From: Posidonia oceanica
Lineage: Eukaryota > Streptophyta > Magnoliopsida > Alismatales > Posidoniaceae
Direction: 5' to 3'
Assembly (NCBI GenBank): GCA_037176725.1
Contig: JAZBRS010000075.1
Location: forward strand, 75,456,001 to 75,520,000
DNA length: 64,000 nucleotides
Under the pieces are notes generated by a model that searched no databases, was not told where the DNA came from, and was given only the letters and a program-made list of their open reading frames with translations. This document shows, piece by piece, positions 46,576-56,637 of this stretch (its first letter is position 1; every line of letters begins with the position of its first letter). Position numbers and translations under genes: made by a program.

Positions 46576-48147
46576 TCACTTTGAAGGAAATTCAATAAAC
46601 AACTTAGGCCGCACGCCCTCGTACCAAGCGTCATGAGTAGCGAGAGAGATGGCTTCGCGGTCCGCGTTCGTGTTCACCCATGCAGAAAGGACTCGGTTTC
46701 GCCCCTTCCCATCCCAAGTGCCAGCTTGATAGAAGACCTGAATGATGTCCTCGGGGGAGTCTCTCAAGCGTGGGAGAATCATGTCGGAGAAGCGAGGCAA
46801 GGGTGGTACGGCCCGAGGAGTACCCAGCATCGAGAAGCATCGCTGAGGGTTGTACCTCACAAACTCGGTCGCCCCAATCAGCGTCAGGAAGTACTCTGGG
46901 TCAGACATTTTCCTGAAAGACGAGGGAGGACTGAAGGAGTCCATCTGGGGCTTGACCTCACAAGCACATAAACGGCGAATGTACTCCTCCACGGGAAGGC
47001 TAGCATCAAAAGCAGACAGAAGAAAATGCTCCTCTAACCAGTGCAGAACTAGGAAAGGCGAGCCGAAGAACGGTCCCCCAAGGCAGGCACTAGATAAGCC
47101 CTGGATAGTAAAAGCCAATACAGACTGACTCAAGCATTTCTCCAGATTGCGAATGTAGATGCACATGAGCTCAACATGGTAGGCGCTAATGGTCAGGGCT
47201 TCATTTGGGAAGAGTACCAGTCCCCTGATCAGAATGATGACACATTCCAAGCAGGAAGCCTCAGAGCGGATGCTGTCGCACTGCTTCCAGAAAAATTTCC
47301 ACAAGGAGGAGAGATTGATACAGCCGTCTAGCACCAGGTCCTCTGGCACAACGTTAGAGCCGAAAATGCGCTTTAAGAGAGAAAAAGAGCCTACCACCCC
47401 GATTGGCAAAAGGTAGGCATCCCTGCAGTAAATGGACGGGTCGGCCTGTCGAATACCTGAAAGGGCGCTCACCTCTTCCAAAAGAATGGTCAACTCCCTT
47501 GAAGAGGAAAAGAATGTGTGAGTCAAAGGATTCCACAGCGCGCAAAGGCCAAAAAGCACCTTCCAGTCAACAAGCTGCCCCAACTGGTGAAGAGCTTGAC
47601 ATAGACCATCCTCTTCCAAGCGCTCCTGATACCTCTTCAAAGCCCAAGAGCAGAATTTTTGAACCCAGTCCAACTGATAGGCTTTCGAGTCACGGTTGTT
47701 GTTGGCAGAGGATAGGGGCTATGAAATAAGAAAAATCGGTAGAGATAAAGAAATACGAGAATGGGAGTATGGGGAAATGATGAAAGTGGAAAGTACCTTC
47801 TCATGCACCAAAAGGTTCGCCAAATGATTAGGTATAGCCTCCAGCTGAAGTTGCACCATGTCGGAAGGAGAGGAAAAGACGACCACTTGGAAAGCATGGC
47901 GCGGGATATCACTCAAATCCATGAGAAGAAGTACAATTCCGAGCAAGTAAAAAATCAATAAAGAAAGGAAGGTCAATGTTTGTACTGCAAGACCCACGCT
48001 AAGATGAGGTCTAATATAGGTCGTGGAGCCTTCATCGGAATGGAAACTCAAAGAAAATCGAAGATTTACTGCCAAAACGGTGATGCCCGAACAGGAAAGA
48101 CAGGTAGCCTGTCTCGTGACGTTATACGTAGCCGTCTTGCCGTCCAA
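46576..48147 (-). CDS. Alpha in F: antisense DUF7745-like gene, frame intact across its intron
   Basis: Exon 1 (48147-47797) ends LANLLVHEK. The intron 47796-47719 (78 bp, GTACTT to TTTCATAG on the minus strand) is phase 0. Exon 2 continues in frame (PLSSANNNRDSKAYQLDWVQ) to a stop at 46576, ending RPKLFIEFPSK. Spliced length is about 480 residues without any stop. The core has FGLCALWNPLTHTFFSS, DPSIYCRDAYLLPIGVVGS and YNPQRCFSMLG. The N-terminal start is uncertain: a hydrophobic stretch (TFLSLLIFYLLGIVLLLM) precedes the conserved part and may be untranslated or intronic. Intactness next to dead gag-pol genes is notable. Cellular role is unknown. Confidence 0.68.
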
Positions 48148-48204
48148 CGTTAGCCGCGGCTTTTTATCCGTCCAACGTTGAACGCCAGAAATCCAGCGTC
48201 CAAC
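48121..48204 (+). repeat. Three hairpin units upstream of antisense alpha in F
   Basis: 84 nt, three units of 28 nt (GTTATACGTAGCC start, GCGTCCAAC end), equivalent to 34945-35028. Confidence 0.8.
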
Positions 48205-48289
48205 AAATCAAAGCAGAACTGAGAGTAAATCAAAGAACCTCGGAGCACAGTCGGGCCAACAAAGCAAGTAAAGCCAAAGAAGTATCCTT

Positions 48290-49733
48290 TCGACCCCCTT
48301 GGGCAATCCCCTTGGCAAGTCATGTTTTTATTTTCGACCCCCTTGGGCAATCCCCTTGGCACGCCATGATTTTGTTTTCGACCCCCTTGGGCAATCCCTT
48401 TGGCACGTCATGTTCTCGACCCCCTTAGGCAATCCCCTTGGCACGCCATGTTTTTGTTTTCGACCCCCTTGGGCAATCCCCTTGGCACGTCATGTTTTTA
48501 TTTTCGATCCCCTTGGGCAATCCCCCTTGGCACGTCATGTTTTTATTTTCGACCCCCTTGGGCAATCCCCTTAGCACGTCATGTTCTTATTTTCGACCCC
48601 CTTGGGCAATCCCCTCGGTACGTCATGTTTTTATTCTCGACCCCCTTGGGCAATCCCCTTGGCACGTCATGTTTCTATTTTCGACCCCCTTGGGCAATCC
48701 CCTTGGCACGTCATGTTCTTATTTTCGATCCCCTTTGGTAATCTCCTTGGCACGTCATGTTTTTATTTTCGACCCCTTTGGGCAATCCCCTCGGCACGTC
48801 ATGTTTTTATTCTCAACCCCCTTGGGCAATCCTCTTGGCACGTCATGTTTCTATGTTCGACCCCCTCGGGCAATCCCCTTGCCACGTCATGCTTTTATTT
48901 TCGACCCCCTTGGGCAATTCCCTTGGCACGTCTTGTTTTTATTTTCAACCCCCTTGAGCAATTCCCTTGGCACGTCTTGTTTTTATTTTCGACCCCCTTG
49001 GGCAATCGCCTTGGCACGTCATGTTTTTATTTTCGACCCCCTCGGGCAATCCCCTTGGCACATCATGTTTTTATTTTCGACCCCCTTGGGCAATCCCCTT
49101 GGCACGTCATGTTTTTATTCTCGACCCCCTTGGGCAATCCCCTTGGCACGTCATGTTTTTATTTTAGAACCCCTTGGGCAATCCCCTTGGCATGTCATGT
49201 TTTTATTTTCGACCCTCTTGGGCAATCCCCTTGGCATGTCATGTTTTTATTTTCGACCCCCTTGGGCAATCCCCTTGGCACGTCATGTTCTTATTTTCGA
49301 CCCCCTTGGGCCATCCCCTTGGCACGTCATGTTTTTATTCTCGACCCCCTTGGGCAATCCCCTCGGCACGTCATGTTTTTTTTTTCGACCCCCTTGGGCA
49401 ATCCCCTTGGCACGTCATGTTTTTATTCTCAACCCCCTTGGGCAATCCCCTTGGCACGTCATGCTTTTATTTTCGACTCCCTCGGGCAATTCCCTTGGCA
49501 CGTCATGTTTTTATTCTCGATACCCTTGGGCAATCCCCTTGGCACGTCATGCTTTTAATGTTGACTCCCTTGGGCATTCCCCTTGGCACGTCATGTTTTT
49601 ATTCTCGACCCCCTTGGGCAATCCCCTTGGCACGTCATGCTTTTATTGTTGACCCCTTTGGGCAATCCCCTTGGCACGTCATGTTTTTATTTTCGACCCC
49701 CTTGGGTAATCCCCTTGGCAAGTCTGTTAAAAG
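48290..49733 (+). repeat. Array i in F: about 33 copies of the 44-bp repeat
   Basis: Same unit as 35104-35845 (CCCCCTTGGGCAATCCCC, GGCACGTCATG). It is about twice as long as in D and absent from the same place in H. Plus-strand frames of up to 404 codons are repeat artefacts. Confidence 0.9.
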
Positions 49734-49990
49734 ATCCCTAGAGCAGAACCGGGATACCAAAGCAAGGATCCCTGGAGCAGAACCGGGATACCAAAGCCAG
49801 GATCCCCGGAGCATAACTGGGATACCAAAGTAAAAGATCCCCGGAGCATACCCGGAATACCAAAGCAAAGATCCCCGGAGCATAACCGGGATACCAAAGC
49901 AAGGATCCCCAGAGCACAACTGGGATAACAAAGCAAACCAATCAACAGCAGGTACCCCGGAGCACAACTGGGTCAACAAAACAAAGCCAA
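49734..49990 (+). repeat. Array ii in F: about eight copies
   Basis: Units like CCCCGGAGCATAACTGGGAT with ACCAAAGCAAGGAT. It is far shorter than the 1.4-kb array in D. Confidence 0.85.
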
Positions 49991-50154
49991 CGGTATTAGT
50001 GAACCCTCCGCTCACTAAACTCCCGGGTCAGAAGATGATGGTCCCCATTGAGAATGTAGGCAGTATTTAATGAAAGGACACTTGATTCTGACAGATAAAG
50101 CCAATGGTATTAGTGGACTCATCGTTCATGGATTCTGGGTCACAAGATGACGGT

Positions 50155-51563
50155 TGTAGATACCCCGTTTTGGCACTCCCTTCATGTTAGGATAGTCTCT
50201 TGCATTAGGTCGCTTTTAGAGGCCCTCCACCCATTTCTGAATCTCACTTGAGCCAAATGTTCCTCTCAAGTCCAAAATGCTATACCTTTCTAAGCCCCAA
50301 ATGTTGGCAACCTGAGTGTTCTTCACGTCCTGACCAAACTTGGAAGTCAAACTAATTAAGGGTGTTGTCTGCTGGATTGTTAGCATACAACGTTGGCCGC
50401 TGGTTTTCTAGCGGCTAACATTGGCCACTGGCTTTCCAGCGTCCAATGTGGCAACCCAGTCAGCCAAAGCTTTCCTTATTTGGCCTAATCCAGAAATCAT
50501 GTCTTTACCTTCTTTGGAACCTGTTGACCGGTCAAAGCCATCAAGGCCGAGTTTAATCACACTTAAGGACTCCTTAATTGGAGAATCTTCTCTGGTCTTG
50601 TCAGTTATGCCTCGGAGGTCGTTATACGTGAGTTCTCTCGCTTATAATGTTATACGCTGGTTTCCCAGCGTATAACACTTCTGAAACAGGAAACTCTGCT
50701 GACTTGGCATTTGTGTCCTTTTTTGTTCCTCCCTTGCTTCTATAAAAGCAAGGGAACCCCCACTGAGTTCAGGGCCGGAATTTTGAGAGAGAAAAGAAGC
50801 TAAGAAACTTTTGGAACTGACACGCTCTTGAGATAAAAAAATGTTAGAGAAGTGAGGTCCTCAAGGATTGAAAAGAGAAGAGAGTTTTTGAGAGAAGGAG
50901 AGTCTTAGAAAAGCTTGAGGATCCTTTTGTCGTTGTTGGCTTCATGCCAACACGGTTTGCACCTTGTGCATAGACAGAGGAGATTCTATTTCGTTCATTT
51001 CCCATTTTTTATTTCTGATATTACATGTTTAATTCCGTAGTATAATCAAGCATTTTTATTTCAAGTTCATATACTATTAACTAGGCATACATCTCCTTCA
51101 TATTGCAACCGGGGGGACCAAACCCCTCGGGTACGTATTTCACCATGTTTCCTTTGCTTTCTTTTTTACTAATTCTGGATAGATTGCTACACATATTAAT
51201 CCATTTCTATATTGTCTTGCTTTTGCTTTGCTAACGTTTGTCATACAAGGAGGAAGAAGGAAGAAAGAACTTACCCAGCACGGGCATCCTTAGGCAATGC
51301 TGGCGTTGTCCCAAGGTAGCTGAACCCGCAACCACATCACATCTCCCCAAAGGCGTCTCGAGGGCCGGCGAAAGCGAACCGAGAGTGGCGATTACACCGA
51401 TTCCATCACACGTGGAGTGACGGAGTCGGATACAAAGAAGGGGGACCTCGAGAAAGAGAAGATAGAGCGAGCAAAAGAGGGAGCCAAAAGAAGCCTTCTT
51501 CTTCCCACAAAACCTCCCATCCTTCATCTTCTTCTTCTCCTCCACAAAAACCCCATATCCACA
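50155..51563 (+). repeat. LTR5: 5' LTR of G
   Basis: 1409 bp, TGTAGATACC to CATATCCACA. Hairpin clusters are at 50364-50447 (3) and 50621-50676 (2). It is close to LTR3 and LTR6 in the region after the TATA box. Confidence 0.9.
50741..50747 (+). promoter_or_regulatory. TATA box of LTR5
   Basis: TATAAAA in CTATAAAAGCAAGGGAACCC, 64 bp after the second hairpin cluster. Confidence 0.68.
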
Positions 51564-51566
51564 GTC

Positions 51567-51583
51567 TGACGATCACGGTGGGA
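51567..51583 (+). other. Primer-binding site of G
   Basis: TGACGATCACGGTGGGA, three bases after the LTR. It is tRNA-Arg type with one change in the first three bases. Confidence 0.65.
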
Positions 51584-51975
51584 CCGCTAAAAGTGCCCTC
51601 ATGCAAGGTAAGTAACCCTTTCTTTCTTCTTGCTCCTTCATTATTGACATTCTTAGTTTAATTTTAGTTTCTTATTTTCTCGTATGTTTTAGAGAAGCGA
51701 CGAAATTCCTCATAGTGTTTTGAGGCGTTGTGACTTTCTTTTCATTTATTCTCTTCGTGTCATTAACTAAAATCACCCCCCCTTTTCTCTGGATTCTCGG
51801 GCCGGGGGGTGATCTGTAAAAATTGTTGTTTTTCTGAAAAAAATACCGTCAGTACGTTATACACGTGATCTGGCGCGTCTAACATTGGACGCCTGACATC
51901 TTGCGTCCAACGTTATACGCCTTACACTGAGGCGTATTACGCCCAGAAGCCAATTCTCATTATCAAGCTGTAGCA
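51584..51975 (+). other. Shortened leader of G with a hybrid hairpin cluster
   Basis: Only about 390 bp against about 1.55 kb in A, B and D. The cluster 51856-51940 starts like the first leader cluster of D (23864) and ends like its third (25049). The two-unit part is still exactly 56 nt. The A/G-rich tract and the middle cluster are gone. Confidence 0.8.
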
Positions 51976-54180
51976 ATGATGAATCAAATCCATGAAGCTG
52001 ATCAGCCAGAAAGAGAGAGGTCAGACTCAGCAAGTACCTCGGGAGAGGAGCCTACAATCTACCACCCAATCACTGGAGAAGTCTTGGATCCGGATTCAAT
52101 CCAGTACAGAGCCATGTATCAGTTCTTAAACGAAGAGACATCAGCCCAAACGAGGCCATGTCTAAACAACCTCCAGCAGCCACCCCACCTCGGTGAAGGA
52201 CAACGAAGGCCAGATGCGGACCATCCCCCTGAAGATCTATACCAGGGACTAGATGGCAACCCACCACCGGACACAAACCACCCAGTATAGGGCACAGCGC
52301 TCAACGGAGCATATAACTCAAGGGCCAACCCCTTGACTCAGGAACACAACCACATGCCACATGGCGAATACAGGGAAAGAGTCTATCTAAGACATCCCCG
52401 ACCACCCCCGGCAGACAATCAGCCTCGGCTGGATCATCATTACCACCAGGCATCTCCCCCGCGATACGAGCAGGTCGCACCTCAACATTTCAGCAACAGC
52501 TACCTCCATCAGCAGCAGACCCATCCATCCTTCAATTCACATGTCCCGACCCCATCAGCCGGGATAACAAATTTGGATGAGATGAGAAAAATGCTTAGTG
52601 CATTAGGGGTGCATACCCAGGCTCCGGCAAACTTTGACGTGAGCTGGTTCCCCCTATTTAGATTACCTCCAGGTTTCAAGTACCCAAAGACTCCCAAGTT
52701 CAATGGAACCACCAACCCACTCAGTCACCTGGTGTAGTTCCAAATGGAGTCAGCCCCCTATTTCCATGATTTGGGGCTTGTGGTACACCTGTTCATCTAC
52801 TCACTCGAAGGAGAGCCAATGGATTGGTTTCTCACTCTCTCCAAGGAAGACCTCAGCATCTTTGATAAAATCAGAGAGAGCTTCCTTACAAAGTACCAGC
52901 ACAAGATAGATCGAAAGCCAACCTTCCACGACCTAAGTAAGGAGGTCATGAAGCAAGGCGAAAGCTGGGTTACATTCACCAACAGATGGCGGGAAATGGC
53001 AGCTAGATCAGGACTGACCATTCCAGAGAGACAGGTGGTCCAGACCATCATTGCAAACACAACTGGACCAATGAAGAAGGGGCTAGTGAATGCCTATTGC
53101 CCCAATGTTACGGCTTTGTATGAAGTGGCGGCCTCCGTTAAAGAAAACTTGCATGAATTCATGGAGGAGCCAAAGAAAAGCCGGAAAGCACAGGTGATAG
53201 AGGGAGTGACCGGAGTCATCAACAAGATGAGCCCTGCCCCCAGACCATTCGATCAAAAGGCAATACTGGCTTCACAGTAGCCATCATGGAGCCACCCTCC
53301 TCCTCAGCAGCAAGCCTGGAGCCACCCTCCTCCTCAGCAGCCAACATGGAGCCACCCTCCTCCTCAGCAACAACAAACGTGGAGCCGCCCTCCTCAGCAG
53401 CAGCAGGCATGGAATAATCCTCCTCCTCAGCAACAGATCCGCCCAATGTGGAATGCTCCCTGGCCGTAATGGACCAGGGGTAATCAAAATAGCCAAGCCA
53501 ACAACCGAAATCCCCCCAACAACACTGGGAATGGGAATGGTTATCACAATGTTCCTCCTCCAATGCCACGCAAAAAGGGAAAAAGAGACCATTACCCTCC
53601 TCTACCAATCACACTGACCGACATGTTCATAGAACTGGAGGAAGCAAAAGCACTCGAATTCTCGCCAGTTAGGCCTGAATTGCCAAATTATGACCGGAAC
53701 AAATACTGTCCGTTCCATAGAATGCATGGCCACAACATCAATGACTGCTGAATCTTCAGGGACATAGTCTAAGACATGGTGGAGGCAGATGTGCTTGAAT
53801 GGGATGTCCAGGTCAAAAGAGCCAAACAAAGAAAGCAGACAGGGACATCCCAGCAGGTCTATAGCGACCCTCTCCCCAAGCATCAAGTCATGGCATTCCA
53901 AGACGAGCAGCTCCCTAATCCATTAGAGGACTGGGACAGCCATGTTGAACTAGAATAGGACTGTGATAATCAAGCTGAACAATGGGAGACAATCTCGGAT
54001 GATGACTGAGACAGTGAGGCGGATGAAGGATTAACAATAAAGGAGCTCCTTAGCCAGTTCAACCTCACCGTAGTAGTGGAGGAACCACAAGAAGACATAG
54101 AGGAAGAAAGCCAAGTTCAAAAAGCCAATCAGCAATTTGAATGGGAAAACATAGTCTTCAAGGATTCAGAGCTTCCACCT
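51976..54180 (+). pseudogene. gag: Element G gag
   Basis: ATG at 51976 (MMNQIHEADQPERERSDSAS). Stops are at 52288, 52735, 53278, 53467, 53749, 53770, 53956 and 54007, without any frameshift. The order is Pro/His-rich N-terminus, core (LPPGFKYPKTPKFNGTTNPL, SLEGEPMDWFLTLSKEDL, about 52660-53200), and repeats on WSHPPPQQ (53285-53440). The zinc-knuckle variant Cys-x2-His-x4-His-x4-Cys is at 53707-53748, followed by an acidic tail. Length before the protease is about 735 codons. It is continuous with the protease frame, so gag and protease would be made as one polyprotein. Confidence 0.9.
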
Positions 54181-54780
54181 CCACATAAGCAAGAGCTGCC
54201 ACTAGTCATCACAGTGGGAATTAATGATAATGTGCTGCAAGGAGTATTGGTCGACACTGGAGCGAGCCGAAGCCTCAGTTCTCTCTCCACACTCCGGGGC
54301 TTGGGGCTAAATGAGGGTGAGCTGGATAGGACTTCCTTTATGTGCACTGGGTTTGATCAGAAAGAAAAGTTGGCACTAGGGACAATATCCAAGGAAATTA
54401 CAGTCGGTCCTTTGACCAGTATCACTTCGGTGATCATTATGAAGGAGGAAGTCTTGGAGCCACTCATCCTAGGGAGGTCTTGGCTAGTGGAGGTCGGGGC
54501 TGTAGCATCTTCGGTTCATCAAATGCTAAAATTCAAATACCATGGAGCGGTCGTCAGCATCCCAGCTAATCGATCGGGGATTCTATGCACATTCAAGATG
54601 CCAGAGCCACAAATTGCAACCCTTTGGGAGGAGGAGGAGTCACAACGTCTGCCATGGCGAAAATCACCACTATGGGAGCCCAAGTTGCTGTCACCACCAG
54701 TCTCCCCAATCTTCAGAGCTGCAAGACAACCATCAGATCAATTGCCGGCCCTCAGCACTTCAATACTCTAGAGCACCATT
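54181..54780 (+). pseudogene. pro: Element G retropepsin 1 (PR1)
   Basis: Open from 54010 to TAG 54769. Catalytic Asp codon is at 54253 (VLVDTGASRSLSSL), ILGRSWL at about 54466. It is followed by a Pro/Ser-rich linker (SPPVSPIFRAARQ). The domain has all retropepsin landmarks: hydrophobic strands before DTGA, a GF-containing flap-like region (CTGFDQKEKLALG) and the ILGR signature. Counting from ATG 51976, the Asp is about residue 760. Confidence 0.88.
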
Positions 54781-55680
54781 ACTCCATCATCCCCAATCTT
54801 CCGAGTGCCAACAGAGCAGCAAGCTAGGACCACAAAGCCACTAGAGCTTGGCGGACCTATACGGAAGGAGTCCATCTTCGCTTGGCTGCTCAAGAAGGGA
54901 GCATCTAAAGGAAATGAGGCTGCTGCACCCATCACTAGAGGAGGGAGGCTGTCAAATCGAATCATGCCACCAGTAGAGCAAGCAGAGCCGGTCAGACCCG
55001 AAGTAGGACCCAGGTCGGCAGAATATGACATCCTAGAGCAATTAAAAAAGACGCAAGCCAGGATCTCGATCTATGACCTCATAAACAGCTCAAATGAACA
55101 CCGGAAAGCTCTGCTAGAAGTGCTAGAGAAGGCCCAAGTTGCCCCAGACATGCCAGCGGAGGAACTCCATATCATAGCTGCAGCAGTCTTTTTAGAGCCA
55201 ATCATTACTTTTGCTGATAGCAAGTTGGCACCAATAGAGAGGAGAAAAGCTCCATTGAATGTAACCATTTCTATAAACAATCACTTAATTTCTGAAGTGC
55301 TCATAGATACTGGTGCATCAATGAACATTTGCTCGTTTAATACGATACGAGCCTTGGGCGTGAATGAGGCCTCCTTAACCCCCATTGATATGACGATTGC
55401 CAGGTATGATGATAACAAGAGAAAAGCGCACGGTAAGTGGACCACAAAGATAGGGGTAGGACCAGCTCAGGTTCTAACCCAACTAATCGTCATAGACGTC
55501 AATGTCCCATATCAGATCATCCTGGGGAGACAATGGCTGGACAGTCTAAAAGGAGTATCATCTCCTCGGCACCAATGCCTGAAATTCCCACACGATGGGA
55601 AAATCATCAAGATAGCAGGAGACAAACCAGGCTAAGAAGTAGAGGCAAATGTGATATACCTACCGCACCAGTTCAGTGTG
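54781..55680 (+). pseudogene. pro: Element G retropepsin 2 (PR2)
   Basis: A spacer with a helical segment (EYDILEQLKKTQARISIYDL) leads to the second protease. Its Asp codon is at about 55306 (EVLIDTGASMNICSF) and IILGRQWLDSLKG follows. PR1 and PR2 align over about 125 residues (DTGAS, TLR/TIR-LG, IGP or VGP, ILGR-WL, LKF). The two Asp codons are 351 residues apart. A TAA at 55633 and TGA at 55681 follow the domain. Two full proteases in one polyprotein is unusual. Confidence 0.88.
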
Positions 55681-56637
55681 TGAGAAAAGCTGACCCAGGC
55701 CGAAAAAGGCAAGAATGTAGTGTCTATGGTCGAGCTGAGGGACAAGTGGGCCAGGCCTAGGCTGTTTCACAAGAAGAAGGAACCCTCCAAAAATAAAGGA
55801 CCATCCATGAATGTAGGGTGGCAAATCATGAGGAGAATTGGCTACAAGAAAGGCCAGGGCTTAGGCCCAGAAGGAAAGGGAATGAAGGAGCCAGTGAAGG
55901 CTTGTGACAGAGAAGGAAGGGGAGGACTCAGCTTCGACCAGTTCCCCGACGGACGACCATTACAGTGGAATCTACATGGACATTTTACCAGCGTAGGGAT
56001 ATTTGATCCGAATTCATCCCCCCTGGCAAATATTATTTTGGCGCAATCAACCAAACACACTCTCCAAAGTGCAGAGGACATAGCCGATGTAAACATTTCT
56101 GGCTTATTCCAAACACTAGAATTGCCAGCAAAACCTCACGATGGTCAGACTGCAAGGGAGTTGACAGCAAAGCCACATGAAGGCCAGACTGTCGCAGCAA
56201 AACCTCACGAAGGTTAGACTGCAAAAGAGTTGCTAGCAAAACCTCACGAAGGTGAGACTGCAACATCGCCGCCACCACTGTTAGGCACACCGGCCCTCGA
56301 ACCTCCGGATCGGCCACCTCTTTCTTCTTCACCCTCTTCTTCCGGCGCCGCGGCCCCCGAACCTCCGGATCGGCCACCTCTTCCTACTTCTCCCTCTTCC
56401 AGCACTGCCGCTTCAAAACCTCCGCCTCCTCCAGCTCCGGATATCTCATCCTCCTTGGAGCAAAGGCCGGGACAAATTCTACGCAAGTCACAACGACTCG
56501 TAGACAAGGTTCGCCACCTCACGGCTGATCTCTCTGAAGGGCTGCAACCTCAGAGACCTGAAGTTGATCCCGATCCAGGGGCCGACTATGAGCTTCTCGA
56601 AAATGATGGGAACGTCAATCCTAACGAGCCCGCCTAG
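55681..56637 (+). pseudogene. Element G G-patch and Pro/Ser-rich C-terminus of ORF1
   Basis: The G-patch lies at 55807-55899 (GWQIMRRIGYKKGQGLGPEG then KGMKEPV), fitting the pattern of a hydrophobic start and GxGLGxxxxG. It is followed by FDQFPDGRPLQWNLHGHF, tandem KPHEGQTA repeats (56125-56260, one TAG at 56215) and a Ser/Pro-rich tail. The final TAG is at 56635-56637. G-patch proteins contact DEAH helicases; betaretroviral proteases carry one at their C-terminus. ORF2 overlaps the last 50-74 nt in the +1 frame. Confidence 0.82.

Larger units (their letters stand above)
43106..50154 (+). mobile_element. F: 3' part of an Ogre-like element, split by G
   Basis: F starts abruptly at the end of LTR4 inside an antisense gene and has no gag-pol. 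It contains beta and alpha antisense, hairpins, array i, array ii and the start of the 110-150-bp repeats, in the same order as D. At 50155 the LTR of G cuts the GATGACGGT motif, which continues CTCTG in D (40839). It could be the 3' remainder of B or another copy; the junction gives no answer. Confidence 0.78.

Noticed and set aside
48438..49652. Open frame of 404 codons on the plus strand (and others of 325 and 219)
   Set aside because: It lies entirely in the 44-bp array. The unit has no stop in forward frames, so all three frames read a 44-residue repeated peptide. No coding signal.
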